Positions 22,236-32,006 of a stretch of DNA of 34,051 nucleotides are shown piece by piece (position 1 is the first letter of the stretch; each line of letters opens with the position of its first letter). The DNA is taken from positions 23,059 to 57,109 of the forward strand of contig MNCI01034983.1 of assembly GCA_015680685.1 (NCBI GenBank). Direction: 5' to 3'. A program made the position numbers and the translations under genes. Origin of the DNA: Gnetum montanum (lineage: Eukaryota > Streptophyta > Gnetopsida > Gnetales > Gnetaceae). The notes beneath the pieces were generated by a model, which was not told the DNA's origin, did not search any database, and saw only the letters and a list, made by a program, of their open reading frames with translations.

Positions 22236-22510
22236 CAGTTTAAGGTTCGGGTAGACCATTAGATGTACTAGTTTAAGGTCCCAGCAGACCATGGTGTTCT
22301 AGTTTAATGTCCTAGCAGACCGTTGTACTAGTTTATTATCGTAGCGGATGGTGGATGGGCCAGTTTAAGGTTGTAGCAGACTGCCTGTGCTAGTTTTACG
22401 TCATAGCGGATGTGCTTTGCCAGTTTTACGTCATGGTGGATGGTTTGTGCCAATTTTACATCATAGCAGACTATCTGTGCTAGTTTATAGTCATAGCGGA
22501 CTATTTTCTT
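22236..22510. repeat. Tandem array 3, nine units of ~30 bp
   Basis: Units starting YAGTTT (one CAATTT) lie at 22236, 22269, 22300, 22329, 22361, 22391, 22421, 22451 and 22481. Each is followed by a RGCRGAY-type word (AGCAGACC, AGCGGATG). The array lies directly downstream of pol on the minus strand. Tandem repeats in this untranslated position are a known trait of Tat/Ogre elements. Confidence 0.8.
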
Positions 22511-22524
22511 ACCTTGCTCATGCA

Positions 22525-25500
22525 TCAAATGTAGTATGGCTTAAGATACAAGTGGTTCACAGGATTCACAAACCCTTTGCCATCCATGTTTGCTAGTTTG
22601 AAGGCTCCGTTCTCGTAGGATTTTTTGACCATGAATGGACCTTCCCATTTTGCTGAGAACTTGTTCACATGTTCACGGACAGCCTTGAAAACAAGGTCCC
22701 CCTTTTTTATCGGCCGTTGATGCGGGTTTGCATGATGCTTCTGCCATTGCCTGTCTTGATATCGCTTAATGCGGCCAAGTGTTTATGTAGGCTCCTCCTC
22801 TATGGAGTCAAGGTCGATGATCCTCAGCTCATTGTTCTGGGCTTCGTTCACAATGTTTGACAGGATCATTTGAAGTGATGGTACCTACATCTTAAGAGGT
22901 AACACCAATTCAGATCCGTAAAGAAGGCTATAAGGAGTTTTACCTGTTATCGTTTTGCATGTATTTCTGTGAGCCCATAGCACATAGAGGATTTGCTCGT
23001 GCCATTGTCTCTTGCTGTTGTTAAGCATCTTCTTGATCAAGTTGATGATGGCTTTGTTCGTAGCTTCTGCCTGTCTATTTGCTTGTGGGTAGTATGGTGA
23101 GGAAAAGGATTGCTTAATGCCAAGGTTGCTACAAAAGGTTTTGGTTTCTACACTACTAAACTGTGGCCCGTTGTTTGTCACAATAGTCAGGGGAAGCCCA
23201 AACCTTGTCACTATGTTATCCAATATAAAGTGGAAAACCTGTTGAGATGTAGTCTGGCTAAGGGGGATAGGCTCTACCCACTTTGTAAAGTACTTAGTGG
23301 CAGTGATGATGAAGCTATGCCCTGTGGAATACTTAGGTGTGATAGGTCCTATAATGTTTAGTCCCCATTGTTGGAATGACCATGTGATCTATGTAGGGTG
23401 CAACTTAGTAGGTGAAACATGTATAAGATTTTCATATCGTTGGCATGTGGCACAAGTCTTAACTTTGGCAAGGAAATCTCGTTCCATGTGAGGCCAGTAA
23501 TACCCTAGGCATCTGATTTTTACTGCCATGGCCCTAGGGGCTATGTGTCCTCTGCATAGTCCTTCATGAACCTCATTAATGATCTTTTGCGCTTGTTCCT
23601 CATTTACACATGCTAACAATATCCTATCAAAGGAGTGTTTGCATAAGGCATTATCTCCCATAAATACATATTGCCGAGCACGCTTTCGGATCGCATCCCT
23701 TTGGGTAGATGTCAAACCGCGTGGGGGTTCGTCATGTTGCAGATAGGCTTTAATGTTGGCATACCGCTCTTAGGTATCAGCAGTGCTTACAGAGGCGACG
23801 TGTACTGCTTGAGTGATAGGCTCTGTACACTCGGTTATCGAAGCAGGCAAAGTTGCAAACAAGTGTGGTGGCACATTTAATGCTAGCGTGGCTAACACAT
23901 TTGCTACAGTGTTCTCATTGCATGGCACGTGTGGGACATCTGTTATGGAAAATTTTTTGAGCAAACTTTTGGCTAGGTTGTAATAGGGTTGCAGATGAGT
24001 AGCTTTGTAGGCATAGACCTCAGTGATTTGGTTGACAACGAGTTGTGAATTGCCTCAAATTGCCAGGTGTTGAACTTTTAGCTCTTGGGCTGCTAAGAGG
24101 CCCATAAGGAGTCCTTCGTACTCTGCCACGTTGTTCGTATAAAGGAACATGAAATGATAAGAAAATGATTTAATGTCCCTAGAGGGGAATGTAATGACGG
24201 TAGTTGCACTACCACCTTGCATAGTCAAGGCGCCATCGAAATGCAAAGTAGCCTTGAAATGTAATGGGACAGAGTTGATGGTGTTAATGTGCTCGTTAGG
24301 GAATTCGGGTTCTATGGTTGCTTGATCATCGATAGGTGAGGTCGTGAGTTGCATAGTTATGGCTTGTCCTTTTGTCGACGATTGGGTTACATGATGTAAA
24401 TCAAATTCCGTGGTTATAGCTTTCCACCAGGCTATTTTGTTGCTTTCGTATAGATTGTTTGTGATATCCTGGAGTACATTGCTTTTGCATATAATGTTGA
24501 CCTTGCTATGCAACAAATAATGCCTCCACTTTTTCAATGCAAACACTAGGGCGAGGAAATTTCTTTCTACCTCATTGTACTTTGCCTCGTATGTTATCAA
24601 TGCATGACTCAGGTAATAAACTGGAATCTCAGAGCCATCATCTCTTCTCTGACATAACAATGCTGTGATAGACATGTCTGAGGTGGCAAGGTAGATGTAG
24701 AAAGGCTTATCCCTCTACGGTGGGTAATTAGTTGAGAGGTGTAAAAGCTCTTTCTTTAGGTCATTGAAGGCTTGCTTGCATTGTGTTGTCCATTCAAAGT
24801 TAACCCCTTTCTTTAGTAAGTGTTGCATGGGGTGTAACTTGTCAGTCAACTTTGCTATAAACCTTCTAATGAACTGTACCCTACTTTGCAACCCACGCAA
24901 TTCTTTAAGGTTGGTAGGGGATGCTAGATTAACGATGGCCTTAACTTTTTCAGGGTCCACTCATATTCCAACCTATGATACTAAAAACCCTAGCATGCAT
25001 CCGATTTTTACCCCGAAGACACACTTATTTGGATTGAGAAGTAAGTCATGCATATGGCAGCATTTGAGGACTACACCTAAATAGTTGGGATGGTCAGCAG
25101 CCTCTTTAGATTTGACCGCTATGTCATCCACATAGTCGTTTAGTGTTTCTAGGAGGTAGTCACTAAAGATGTATGTCATGGCTCTTTGGTAAGTTGCTCC
25201 GACGTTTTTGAGTCTAAAGGGCATCATAGTGTAATAGAAGGTACCCCATGGGGTCATGAAAGTGATTGTTAACTGATGCTTTGGATTGATATGAATTTGA
25301 TTGTAGTCGAAAAAACCATCCATGAAGGATAGTAGAGCATGACTAGTCGTAGTGTCGATAAGTTGATTAATACTCGGTAGTGGAAAGTCATCTTTGATCA
25401 TTGCTTTGTTCAGATCCTGGAAGTCTATATAGATTTGTATTACTCCTATTTTCTTAGAAACTACAACGATGTTCGACACCCATTCTGAGTAATCAATTGC

Positions 25501-25996
25501 TCGAATAAAACCAACTTGATACAGCTTAGTGATTTCATCACGTACGGCCAGTGCGATCTCTAGTTTAATTTTGTGAGCCTTTTTTTTAACTGCCTTCATA
25601 CGCGAGTCTAAGATAATGTTATGCTGTATAAGCCTTAGATCTAAGCTCGGCATGTCGTTATAGGACCATGTGAATACCTCGATGTTGTCTTGAAGGATCT
25701 TGGATACATCTTTATGCGTTTGTGAATCTAGGAAGGAGCTAAGTTTTAACGTCTTTATTTTCCCCCTAGATGTAGTCACAGGAATTTCAATGAGAGGATC
25801 CTTAGTTACATCCCCAGCCTCTAAATCTAAGGCTTGGACCAGATGTTCAGGCTAGTCTGGGAATGCTTCTAAGGATGCCACAATGCTATTAGTGGATGAT
25901 TTCCATTATATTGACTTTGGGTTTAATTGTCTTGTAAGCTCGCCATGTGGGCCTATCAAGGCTAGAAGTGAAAATAGATCACGATGCATGGCAATT
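22525..25996 (-). pseudogene. gypsy pol: RT, RNase H, second RNase H, integrase
   Basis: A single minus-strand frame is interrupted only by stops. In order: RT with FPLPSINQLID, SFMDGFFDYNQI and the intact active site YVDD (25123-25134); an RT connection (about 24960-24715); the RT-linked RNase H (about 24700-24380, YLSHALITYEAKYNEVE); and a second, archaeal-type RNase H (about 24245-23880: LHFDGA, NNVAEYEGLL, GNSQLVVNQ, NTVANVLATLA). The integrase follows, with a zinc-binding HHCC region (about 23590-23420, ending CATCQRYE), a core, and a C-terminal region (GDLVFKAV, KWEGPFMV, NHLYLKPYYI, stop at 22525). Four catalytic Asp positions read Asn: two in the second RNase H (24049-24051, 23899-23901) and two in the integrase core (23356-23358, 23173-23175). 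An ATG at 25989 or splicing from gag-protease could start it. Confidence 0.85.
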
Positions 25997-26140
25997 CTTG
26001 CTCAACCTACCACAATAAGATAAAAGCCGAGTCAAGTGATACTTGTTTGTAGCAACAATGCATAGTAAACATTTGCAAAGCAACTATGATATGAAATGGT
26101 TGAAATAATTGTCAACTATGATACAAAGTTCGCAAGCTGC

Positions 26141-26380
26141 CAATTTAAGGCCGTAGTGGACTACTTGGATGCAAAGTTGTAGTTTAAAACTACTAATTTA
26201 AGGACTTTGTAGATCGGTAACTTGGTTGAATTGTGAGTCGTAACTGTTAGTTTAAGGTCTTTGCAGACTGTTAATGGGTTAGGTTTGTAAGTCAAAACTA
26301 TTAGTTTAAGGTCTTTGGGAACCGCTAATGGGTTATTCTTGCAAAGGTAAGTTACTAGTTTAAGGTGGGACAAAATCTTT
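26141..26380. repeat. Tandem array 2, five units of 54 bp
   Basis: TAGTTTAAGG-type words occur at 26141, 26194, 26248, 26302 and 26356, spaced 53, 54, 54 and 54. Each is followed by a word like TCTTTGCAGACT. It shares its core with the ~30-bp array downstream of pol and with the array at 31696-31850. Confidence 0.8.
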
Positions 26381-26502
26381 GGTTGGGCCCACCTGCTACG
26401 ATGCAAACAGTGATGCTATGCTATGGCGGGAGTGGTATGCTGTATGAAGCATCCCACATTAATCGAGGTGCAAAAATGGCAAGTTCTTTTCACCGCGTTG
26501 GC

Positions 26503-26510
26503 TATAAATA
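26503..26510 (+). promoter_or_regulatory. TATA box of the plus-strand gene
   Basis: TATAAATA inside GGCTATAAATAAGG, about 135 bases before the first ATG at 26645. A start about 30 bases downstream would give a leader near 110 nt. The context is typical of plant RNA polymerase II promoters; use is not demonstrated. Confidence 0.55.
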
Positions 26511-26644
26511 AGGGTTTACCCCTGGTAAACTCGTCATTTTTATTATAAGAGCACAGAGCCCACATCTAGAGCATAGAGTAGTTGTACTGATAAAGAGCAA
26601 GGTGATTTAGCATAGCGATTAACAAAGAATTTCTGATCCAAACG

Positions 26645-26763
26645 ATGGCACCTAAAGGAGAACGTAAACACTGAGGGCTCGCCAAGGTGGATGAGGTGAA
26701 AAACATCCTAGGGTGTCTGTCATAGGTGCACATCATAGTACAAGAGGAGACTCTGTTAGCTCG
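26645..26763 (+). pseudogene. Exon 1 of the plus-strand gene
   Basis: The ATG at 26645 opens MAPKGERKH, then a stop. The same frame runs GLAKVDEVKNILGCLS, a stop, VHIIVQEETLLA, to the donor TCG|GTAAGT. The two stops are TGA and TAG where CGA and CAG would give Arg and Gln. A TATA box lies 135 bases upstream. Confidence 0.6.
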
Positions 26764-27606
26764 GTAAGTTGCTACGCTACCTTTGTTTTCCAGGTTGCTA
26801 TTGTTGTCTCTTTTTTTTATTTTTCGTAATGAAATCTGCATCTCCTGTCACCGTTGTGGTTGCCATTTTGGCCGTTACACCGCCACTATTGCTGATTCGA
26901 CTACGACAAGTGTACAGATGCTACGCTAAGGTTGCATGTAGTATTGCCCAAACTGCCATTGTTGTGAATGCCTCGCCGCAGAGGTTTAGGTGATCTTGGC
27001 AACCTAGCATGCGAATAGCGTAGCGTATAGTCGTCAGGAGGGTTTGGCCACATCTGAGATTTGACAACATAACACGTGTTTAATGCAGTGTAGCACGAAT
27101 CATTTTGTACGGCAGAAGATTGGTTGAAATGACAGTAGCATATGAAATTCTTTCCTATTTGAAATTCGTATTTAACTTTTTTTTGTTATGCTAGGCCGGT
27201 GTGTTGTAAGACCTTTAGACCAATGCATCGGTAATATTGTGTTGCTATGCTATTGATCCTGTGGTTCTGTTGGTGAATCTTCCTTAGCTATAAATCTATT
27301 ATATTGCTATGCCTGTTTCATTAGTATGTTTGTTATGTGGGTTGTGCAATAGTTACTATAAGGCATAGCCAGTATTGCTACACTGTGTGATGTCTGATGG
27401 CCATGCTACGCTGCAAGTGGTATTTTGTTACATTGCTTGTAATATTTAACTTTGTTCTGTTTTAAAAAATTTACGGCCAAGGGCTTATGCTATGCTACCT
27501 GCAAAGAAAGGGTTATGCTATGCTATTTGCAAACGAATAACCATGCTATGCTACATATGAACTCCACTTGAACATAATGCTAATGTTTGCCATTCTGTTG
27601 TGCAAG

Positions 27607-28055
27607 GTGATGCCAAAACCCATTTTGATTATCTTGGAAATTGTAGGGATTTTGTGTTGCCTGAGTGAACCGGTGGCCAACGTTCCTCCACCCCATGCAC
27701 ATGTGGGGCGACAGGCGGTCTGATTTTGAGAAGGCGCGTAGGACTTCCTATAATTCCTCCTCCATCACTTTAGTGTGATCGTTTAGTCACACTTATCAGT
27801 GGAGACAGCAACTGCACTCACAAAAGCGTTGTTGCTCGAGGCTAACAGAGGCATTCTGAAATTTTTGACTGATGGGGCAATCGTGGGAAACTAGGAAAAA
27901 GGGTCCAATTAGCATCCAAAAAGCTTGAGATGTTTGAGTTGGATATGGAAAATGCTTGAGTATAAATGTTATCACCTGTACAACATGTTGTTTGTTGCCC
28001 GTCACATGGGTACCTATTTTTAGAACCCACCAGGAATCGTTTATTTTATCGGTGG
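27607..28055 (+). pseudogene. Exon 2 of the plus-strand gene
   Basis: After an acceptor-like TTGTGCAAG, one frame runs through PKPILIILEIVGILCCL, then ETATALTKALLLEANRGILK, then LEYKCYHLYNMLFVARHMG, to the donor G|GTGAGT. About eight stops interrupt it. Its last two bases join in phase with the first base of 28151. The phase with exon 1 does not match, so an additional exon or another acceptor is likely. Confidence 0.55.
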
Positions 28056-28150
28056 GTGAGTTCTATAAACATATTACGTCACGTTATGCAATGCATGCTA
28101 TGCTAGGCAACAATGTTAATAGTGTATGTGCCTTTTTTTTGTGTTACCAG

Positions 28151-28426
28151 GTTTTATATCAATAAGAGTGGGCTTCACGTTGATACTGATGACTTGGCTT
28201 TGGCATAGATGGCCCTGCGGGAGTTTTCCTCCACTAGAAATATGCGAGTCGAGCGTGATAGACCAATGCGGGGGTGAGTACAATACTTATCCAACTCGGT
28301 ACTCTCAGTCTTACAGGAAGTGTAAGGAGGTCGGTTGGTTGGATGGGGATTGGACATCCCTTAAGTCGATCATCGTTGAAGACATGTTGGTGGATCTCCC
28401 ATCGTTTCCATCACCATTTAAACCTG
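28151..28426 (+). pseudogene. Exon 3 of the plus-strand gene
   Basis: Acceptor TGTTACCAG; the frame gives FYINKSGLHVDTDDLALA, a stop, MALREFSSTRNMRVERDRPM. At a run of five G near 28270 the frame shifts by one base and continues as EYNTYPTRYSQSYRKCKEVG and WLDGDWTSLKSIIVEDMLVD to PFKP. The donor is CTG|GTACGC. Confidence 0.65.
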
Positions 28427-28550
28427 GTACGCTAGACTGTGGATTTATGTTTGCATGTTCAAGTGTTATTTCATTTTTCTTCTATTTTTTTTATTTTTTT
28501 TGTTTAACTTTTTGTTTTTTTTAACCTTTTTTTTTTGCAAACTGCTACAG

Positions 28551-29599
28551 CAGCGAAGAAATCCCAGGAGGTCACTATGATCACCTCTAGGCATAATGAG
28601 GCCAACATCTATTTCAAGTATGGAAAGGTGGAAGAGACCCAATGCTGGCTCTACAATGGGGCCCCAGACTTGCTCGTCAACAACCTTTGGGATGCTGGGC
28701 TCATGGAGCTGTTCTTGGCCGTCAACCCAAGCGTCCCTGCTGTTAAAATGCTTGCCCTAGTCAACTCCTTTTTTGAAAGAGCAGACCGCTTCCGCACACG
28801 TGTCCACAGTGTGCTAGTGGTGCTTTAGATTAACGATAAACTATTTGCAGATCTCTTCGATGTCCCTTCTAATGGCCTCCCAATGGGAGAAAAGACCAAA
28901 AAGGAGGCAAACCATCAGGGGGATATTGAGGAGTGGCTAGGGGCAGCGAAGGACCGAAAGGGGATTCATATTGAAAAGGCCAAGCTAAAAGTGGCCAAAA
29001 CTATTTACCTCGTCTTCCGTGCCCATGCTTTCTCCAAGCTACTCTTCTAAGGAAAAATCATTGGGATTGAGCAAGCTTGGATAATGAGAGAAGTCATGGA
29101 AGAGGGGGCCCATTACAATTGGGCCAAGCATCTTTGCAAAGGTCTGTAGGCTAAAATGGTCAAGCTTCTTAAGAAGCCTGAATCCCGTTTCAACGTGCAT
29201 CATGCCTTCTTTGTAGCCTACATGTGGCGCTTCGTGGAATTCTTGGTAGTCCGTGAGAATGGAGTCTGGGTGCTACAAAATTGTAACTAGATTTCTAGAC
29301 TGTGGATTTGCCAAGTCTTTCGTACCACCTAATCCCAAGATCCCCTAGAAGCTATTAAGGAATTATTTTCAATGACGACCAGGGATTGGGTGCCATGCAA
29401 CTTTCATGGCCAAGACAACGTAGGAGAGGTACCCCCTGCTACTACGGGTAGTGTGTCAAAGGGGAAACACCTATTTCAGGGACGGTGGCAACTAAGTTGT
29501 AGCAAAAAAGGTCTCGCCCAACTGAGGAGCCTCCCCGTATGGAGGAAAAAGGGGGGCAGAAACTGTGGTTCAAGCTTCGTAGAATGCAGCCTCCCATTG
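28551..29599 (+). pseudogene. Exon 4 of the plus-strand gene (largest)
   Basis: The acceptor TGCTACAG follows a long T-rich tract. The 1,049-nt exon stays in one frame with only five stops (TAG 28826, TAA 29048, TAG 29147, TAG 29288, TAA 29330) and no indel. Segments include HNEANIYFKYGKVEETQCW, NDKLFADLFDVPSNGLPMG, IYLVFRAHAFSKLLF and FNVHHAFFVAYMWRFVEFLV. It is a mostly helical, hydrophobic/charged protein. The layout vaguely recalls plant retrotransposon-associated accessory ORFs, but I make no family call. It ends CCATTG|GTAAAT. Confidence 0.7.
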
Positions 29600-29744
29600 G
29601 TAAATGCTTCCTCTTTTTATTTGTTGCCTTGTTTATTTAGTTAATGCTCACTATGCTGTGCTACGCTAGATAATGTAGCACAACGTAGCATTTTTTTCAA
29701 GTTAGTATGCTTTTTCCTAATGCGACCACGCTTTATTAGCAGAG

Positions 29745-30195
29745 GAAGAAGAAGAAGAAGAAGGTGAAGAATAGGTGACGACCCCCAAAATAGGGATGAC
29801 TAATAAAGATGTAGGGGCCCCAACCTTAGAGGAAAGGACCTCGATCAAGGAAGAAGGAGCTCATGTCGCAAAGGAAAGGGCTCCTGTTGATGAGGAGAAT
29901 TCTTTTGCTGACGAGGAGGACACTCCTATCGATGAGGAAGAGGTTGGTGCCATAGAAAGAATGGCCTCAGTGAATAAAGAAGAGGCCCTCGTCAACCAGA
30001 AAGAGGCCTCTACCGATGATCCCTTCGCTGAATGTAGTTTAGCACCGGAAGAGCAGATGAACGCGGGGGACGCTACCATGCTATTGAGTTAGTTAGAAGG
30101 AGGGGAGCTACAACTTGATGTTGGTGAGTTTGACTGTATATTTGAAAGTATGTTGATGGGTGACCCCTCTGCTATCATTCCTGAGGGTTTGTTGG
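29745..30195 (+). pseudogene. Exon 5 of the plus-strand gene, Glu-rich
   Basis: The acceptor is TTAGCAGAG, using the second AG to keep phase. A run of Glu codons starts the exon, followed by KERAPVDEENSFADEEDTPI and similar acidic repeats, then LEGGELQLDVGEFDCIFES and a donor G|GTAGGA. Stops are TAG at 29772 and 30090, both where CAG would fit. Confidence 0.65.
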
Positions 30196-30282
30196 GTAGG
30201 AGCTTTACACTGTCATTTGCGTTACTCATCAGCTTTATTGTAGTCCTCTTGGTCATAACTAACATGTTTTGTTATGTAGCAG

Positions 30283-30417
30283 ACACCGTTGTTGACACCA
30301 CAGGTCCTTCTTTGATCCGCCCACGACCATGGGCCGAGACCCTTGATAAGTTTACCTTCATGGAGGGGGTTGTCGATGACATGATCAACCATCTAAAGCA
30401 GATCGAGTCGGAAGGGG
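30283..30417 (+). pseudogene. Exon 6 of the plus-strand gene
   Basis: Acceptor TTATGTAGCAG; open frame through RPRPWAETLDKFTFMEGVV and DDMINHLKQIESEG to the donor G|GTGAGT. The 87-bp intron before it is a multiple of three, so the frame reads through, but the splice signals and compatible phase support splicing. No stops. Confidence 0.6.
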
Positions 30418-30497
30418 GTGAGTGAAGTAGCTACGCTAGGCTTTTTAAATTGCTAAAATTTTCTATGCCGTTGTGACTAATACCTTTTCGTGTGCGG

Positions 30498-31325
30498 TTG
30501 ACAACCTCTCGCCTCAAGTGGGATCCTAAGCAAGCAGTTAAGGTCGATGCCGTGCCTGCATTCCCACTAGAAGTGACCGAAGTACCTTGTCTTATATATG
30601 ACGAGGCCAACGAATGTGCACTGTACTTGGCACGCTGCTTATGGGAGTGTAGGCATGTAAACGAAGACCTGTGGAAACGAGTCCAGAGGCTTACGAAGGA
30701 GAAGGCAAATCTAATTGCCAAGGTGGGAGATCTCTGCTCCAGGAATGAGTTCCTTTTGGCCTGGGATACCAACGATGGCAGTTGGCACACGGCCATCATT
30801 GATTATATGAGGTATTGGACGGTCGTGGGGTGCAACAACAAGGCCACACGTTAAATAATAGAGTAGCATATGCAAATGGACTTGTTGGCTCAGAAGAACT
30901 AAGATTGGAACAACTATAGTGCAAGAGTTTATGAGTGGGGGTAGTCACAGAAAAATCATAAGCTTATGTATAAATTGGAACGTGCCACCTATCGTAAACA
31001 CCACTAGGATGCTTCTGTTAAGTTGTATATGCATGAAGTATTCCTCGATGTCATTGGTGGTTCTGGGGCTTACGACAAGTTCATGCAACAAGTGACTGTC
31101 AGTGAATCCCTTGAATGGGAAGTGAGTTTCCCTGGGGATGTGATCGCCACTACCTCCTTTTCTCCAGGGCCATTGAGATGGATGGCTATTGAAAAAGAGA
31201 AAGTTGCAGCAAACGCTAACTTGGGAGATAGGCACTGGGTGGACATTACTGAAGAGGAGGTCTTGCAGCACCTTGCAGCCTGCCTGGATCACATACCCCT
31301 TGAGATAGACGTGGGGCCATCTCGG
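30498..31325 (+). pseudogene. Exon 7 of the plus-strand gene, coiled-coil-like
   Basis: The frame contains LWKRVQRLTKEKANLIAKVG, a heptad-like helix. After five stops (30852, 30864, 30900, 30942, 31005; each TAA or TAG where CAA or CAG would give Gln) it continues with VKLYMHEVFLDVIGG and WVDITEEEVLQHLAACLDHI to the donor CGG|GTTAGT. The acceptor appears mutated (GCGG instead of GCAG), and a small indel may lie near the exon start. Confidence 0.6.
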
Positions 31326-31412
31326 GTTAGTCACTTTTTTGCGATGCAACAACTTATTTTATTCCAATTTTTATTGTGACTCTAGTTGACTACTTTAATT
31401 TCTGTGATACAG

Positions 31413-31475
31413 AATCTGGATGAAGATACAAGGCCTTATGAGGGAGGGAATGATGGTGCAGAGGAAGATTCGTAG
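31413..31475 (+). pseudogene. Last exon of the plus-strand gene
   Basis: Acceptor GTGATACAG after an 87-bp intron; NLDEDTRPYEGGNDGAEEDS then TAG (31473-31475). Phase 0 matches the preceding donor. The acidic tail and immediate stop fit a natural C-terminus. Confidence 0.6.
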
Positions 31476-31695
31476 CATGACAACAAGGGATTTTATCTGA
31501 ATTTTTAAAAGAATATTAAAAACATTATTTGATTGAGACTTTAAATGGAAGATGAACTATGATAAGATTCCTTTTATTTTGGCTTGTGTATTATCTATGT
31601 CATCTTTTTTTATCTTTTTTTTTTGTTTCGTCTTAGTTTTAGGCCATTTCGAGTCATTATTAGGTGATAAGAAAAAGAATTTTTTTTTGAATAGC

Positions 31696-31850
31696 CAGTT
31701 TTAGGCCTTGGAGAGCCGCAATGGTAGTTTAAGGCCATTTCAGGCCATCGTAGAGATGCAGGGTAAAGAATTTTGCCAATTTTAGGCCTTAGCGAGCCAT
31801 AGTTTTTTTAAGGGAAGATTTTGCTAGTTTTAGGCCTTAGTGGGCCGTGG
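31696..31850. repeat. Array 1, four units of a CAGTTTTAGGCC-type word
   Basis: Units at 31696, 31725, 31777 and 31825 share [CT]AGTTTTAGGCCTTAG followed by GAGCC or GGGCC. This is related in core to the arrays at 22236 and 26141, but more diverged. It lies between gag-protease and the last exon of the plus-strand gene. Confidence 0.65.
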
Positions 31851-32006
31851 TGCAATGCAGACAGAGGAAATGTGAGCAGTTTAAAGAATAGGTTAGACAT
31901 TTAGCATAGATGAGTAAATGTCAAGCAAACAAGGAATAAATGCATAATGGGCGTTAATTGGGTAAGAAGCAGTGGAGTTGTTACGCTACACGAGTAACGA
32001 TTATTC

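Larger units (their letters stand above)
26645..31475 (+). pseudogene. Multi-exon gene antisense to the Tat-type element
   Basis: Proposed exons: 26645-26763, 27607-28055, 28151-28426, 28551-29599, 29745-30195, 30283-30417, about 30498-31325, 31413-31475. Introns from the second on are 95, 124, 145, 87, about 80 and 87 bp, all starting GT. All end AG except the one before 30498, where AG reads GG. Codon phases match across five junctions: 28055/28151, 28426/28551, 29599/29745, 30195/30283 and 31325/31413. The protein would exceed 1,000 residues, with a Glu-rich middle, a coiled-coil-like stretch and an acidic end (EEDS, stop at 31473). About 20 premature stops, mostly TAG/TAA where CAG/CAA would fit, and one 1-base frameshift near 28270 disable this copy. 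The first intron (26764-27606) does not match in phase and may hide another exon. I do not recognise the protein family. Additional antisense ORFs are known in some Tat elements, but usually elsewhere. Confidence 0.7.

Noticed and set aside
22230-22510. CRISPR-like array of ~30-bp repeats
   Set aside because: The units vary throughout with no constant repeat plus unique spacer pattern, and the context is a plant retroelement.
26769-26993. Plus-strand open frame within intron 1 of the antisense gene as an extra exon
   Set aside because: It may hold a real exon (SPVTVVVAILAVTPPLLLI), but I found no clear acceptor and the phase does not resolve the exon 1 to exon 2 mismatch, so it is left out of the model.
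28274-28316. A GTGAGT...TTACAG interval that could be a separate intron
   Set aside because: At 43 nt it is shorter than plant introns usually are, and a one-base change in the adjacent G run explains the frame change better.
26000-32000. Independent LTR element inserted between gag-protease and pol
   Set aside because: I compared the two ends of the interval and found only the shared short array words, no long terminal repeats or target duplication. It remains a possible alternative but is not supported here.
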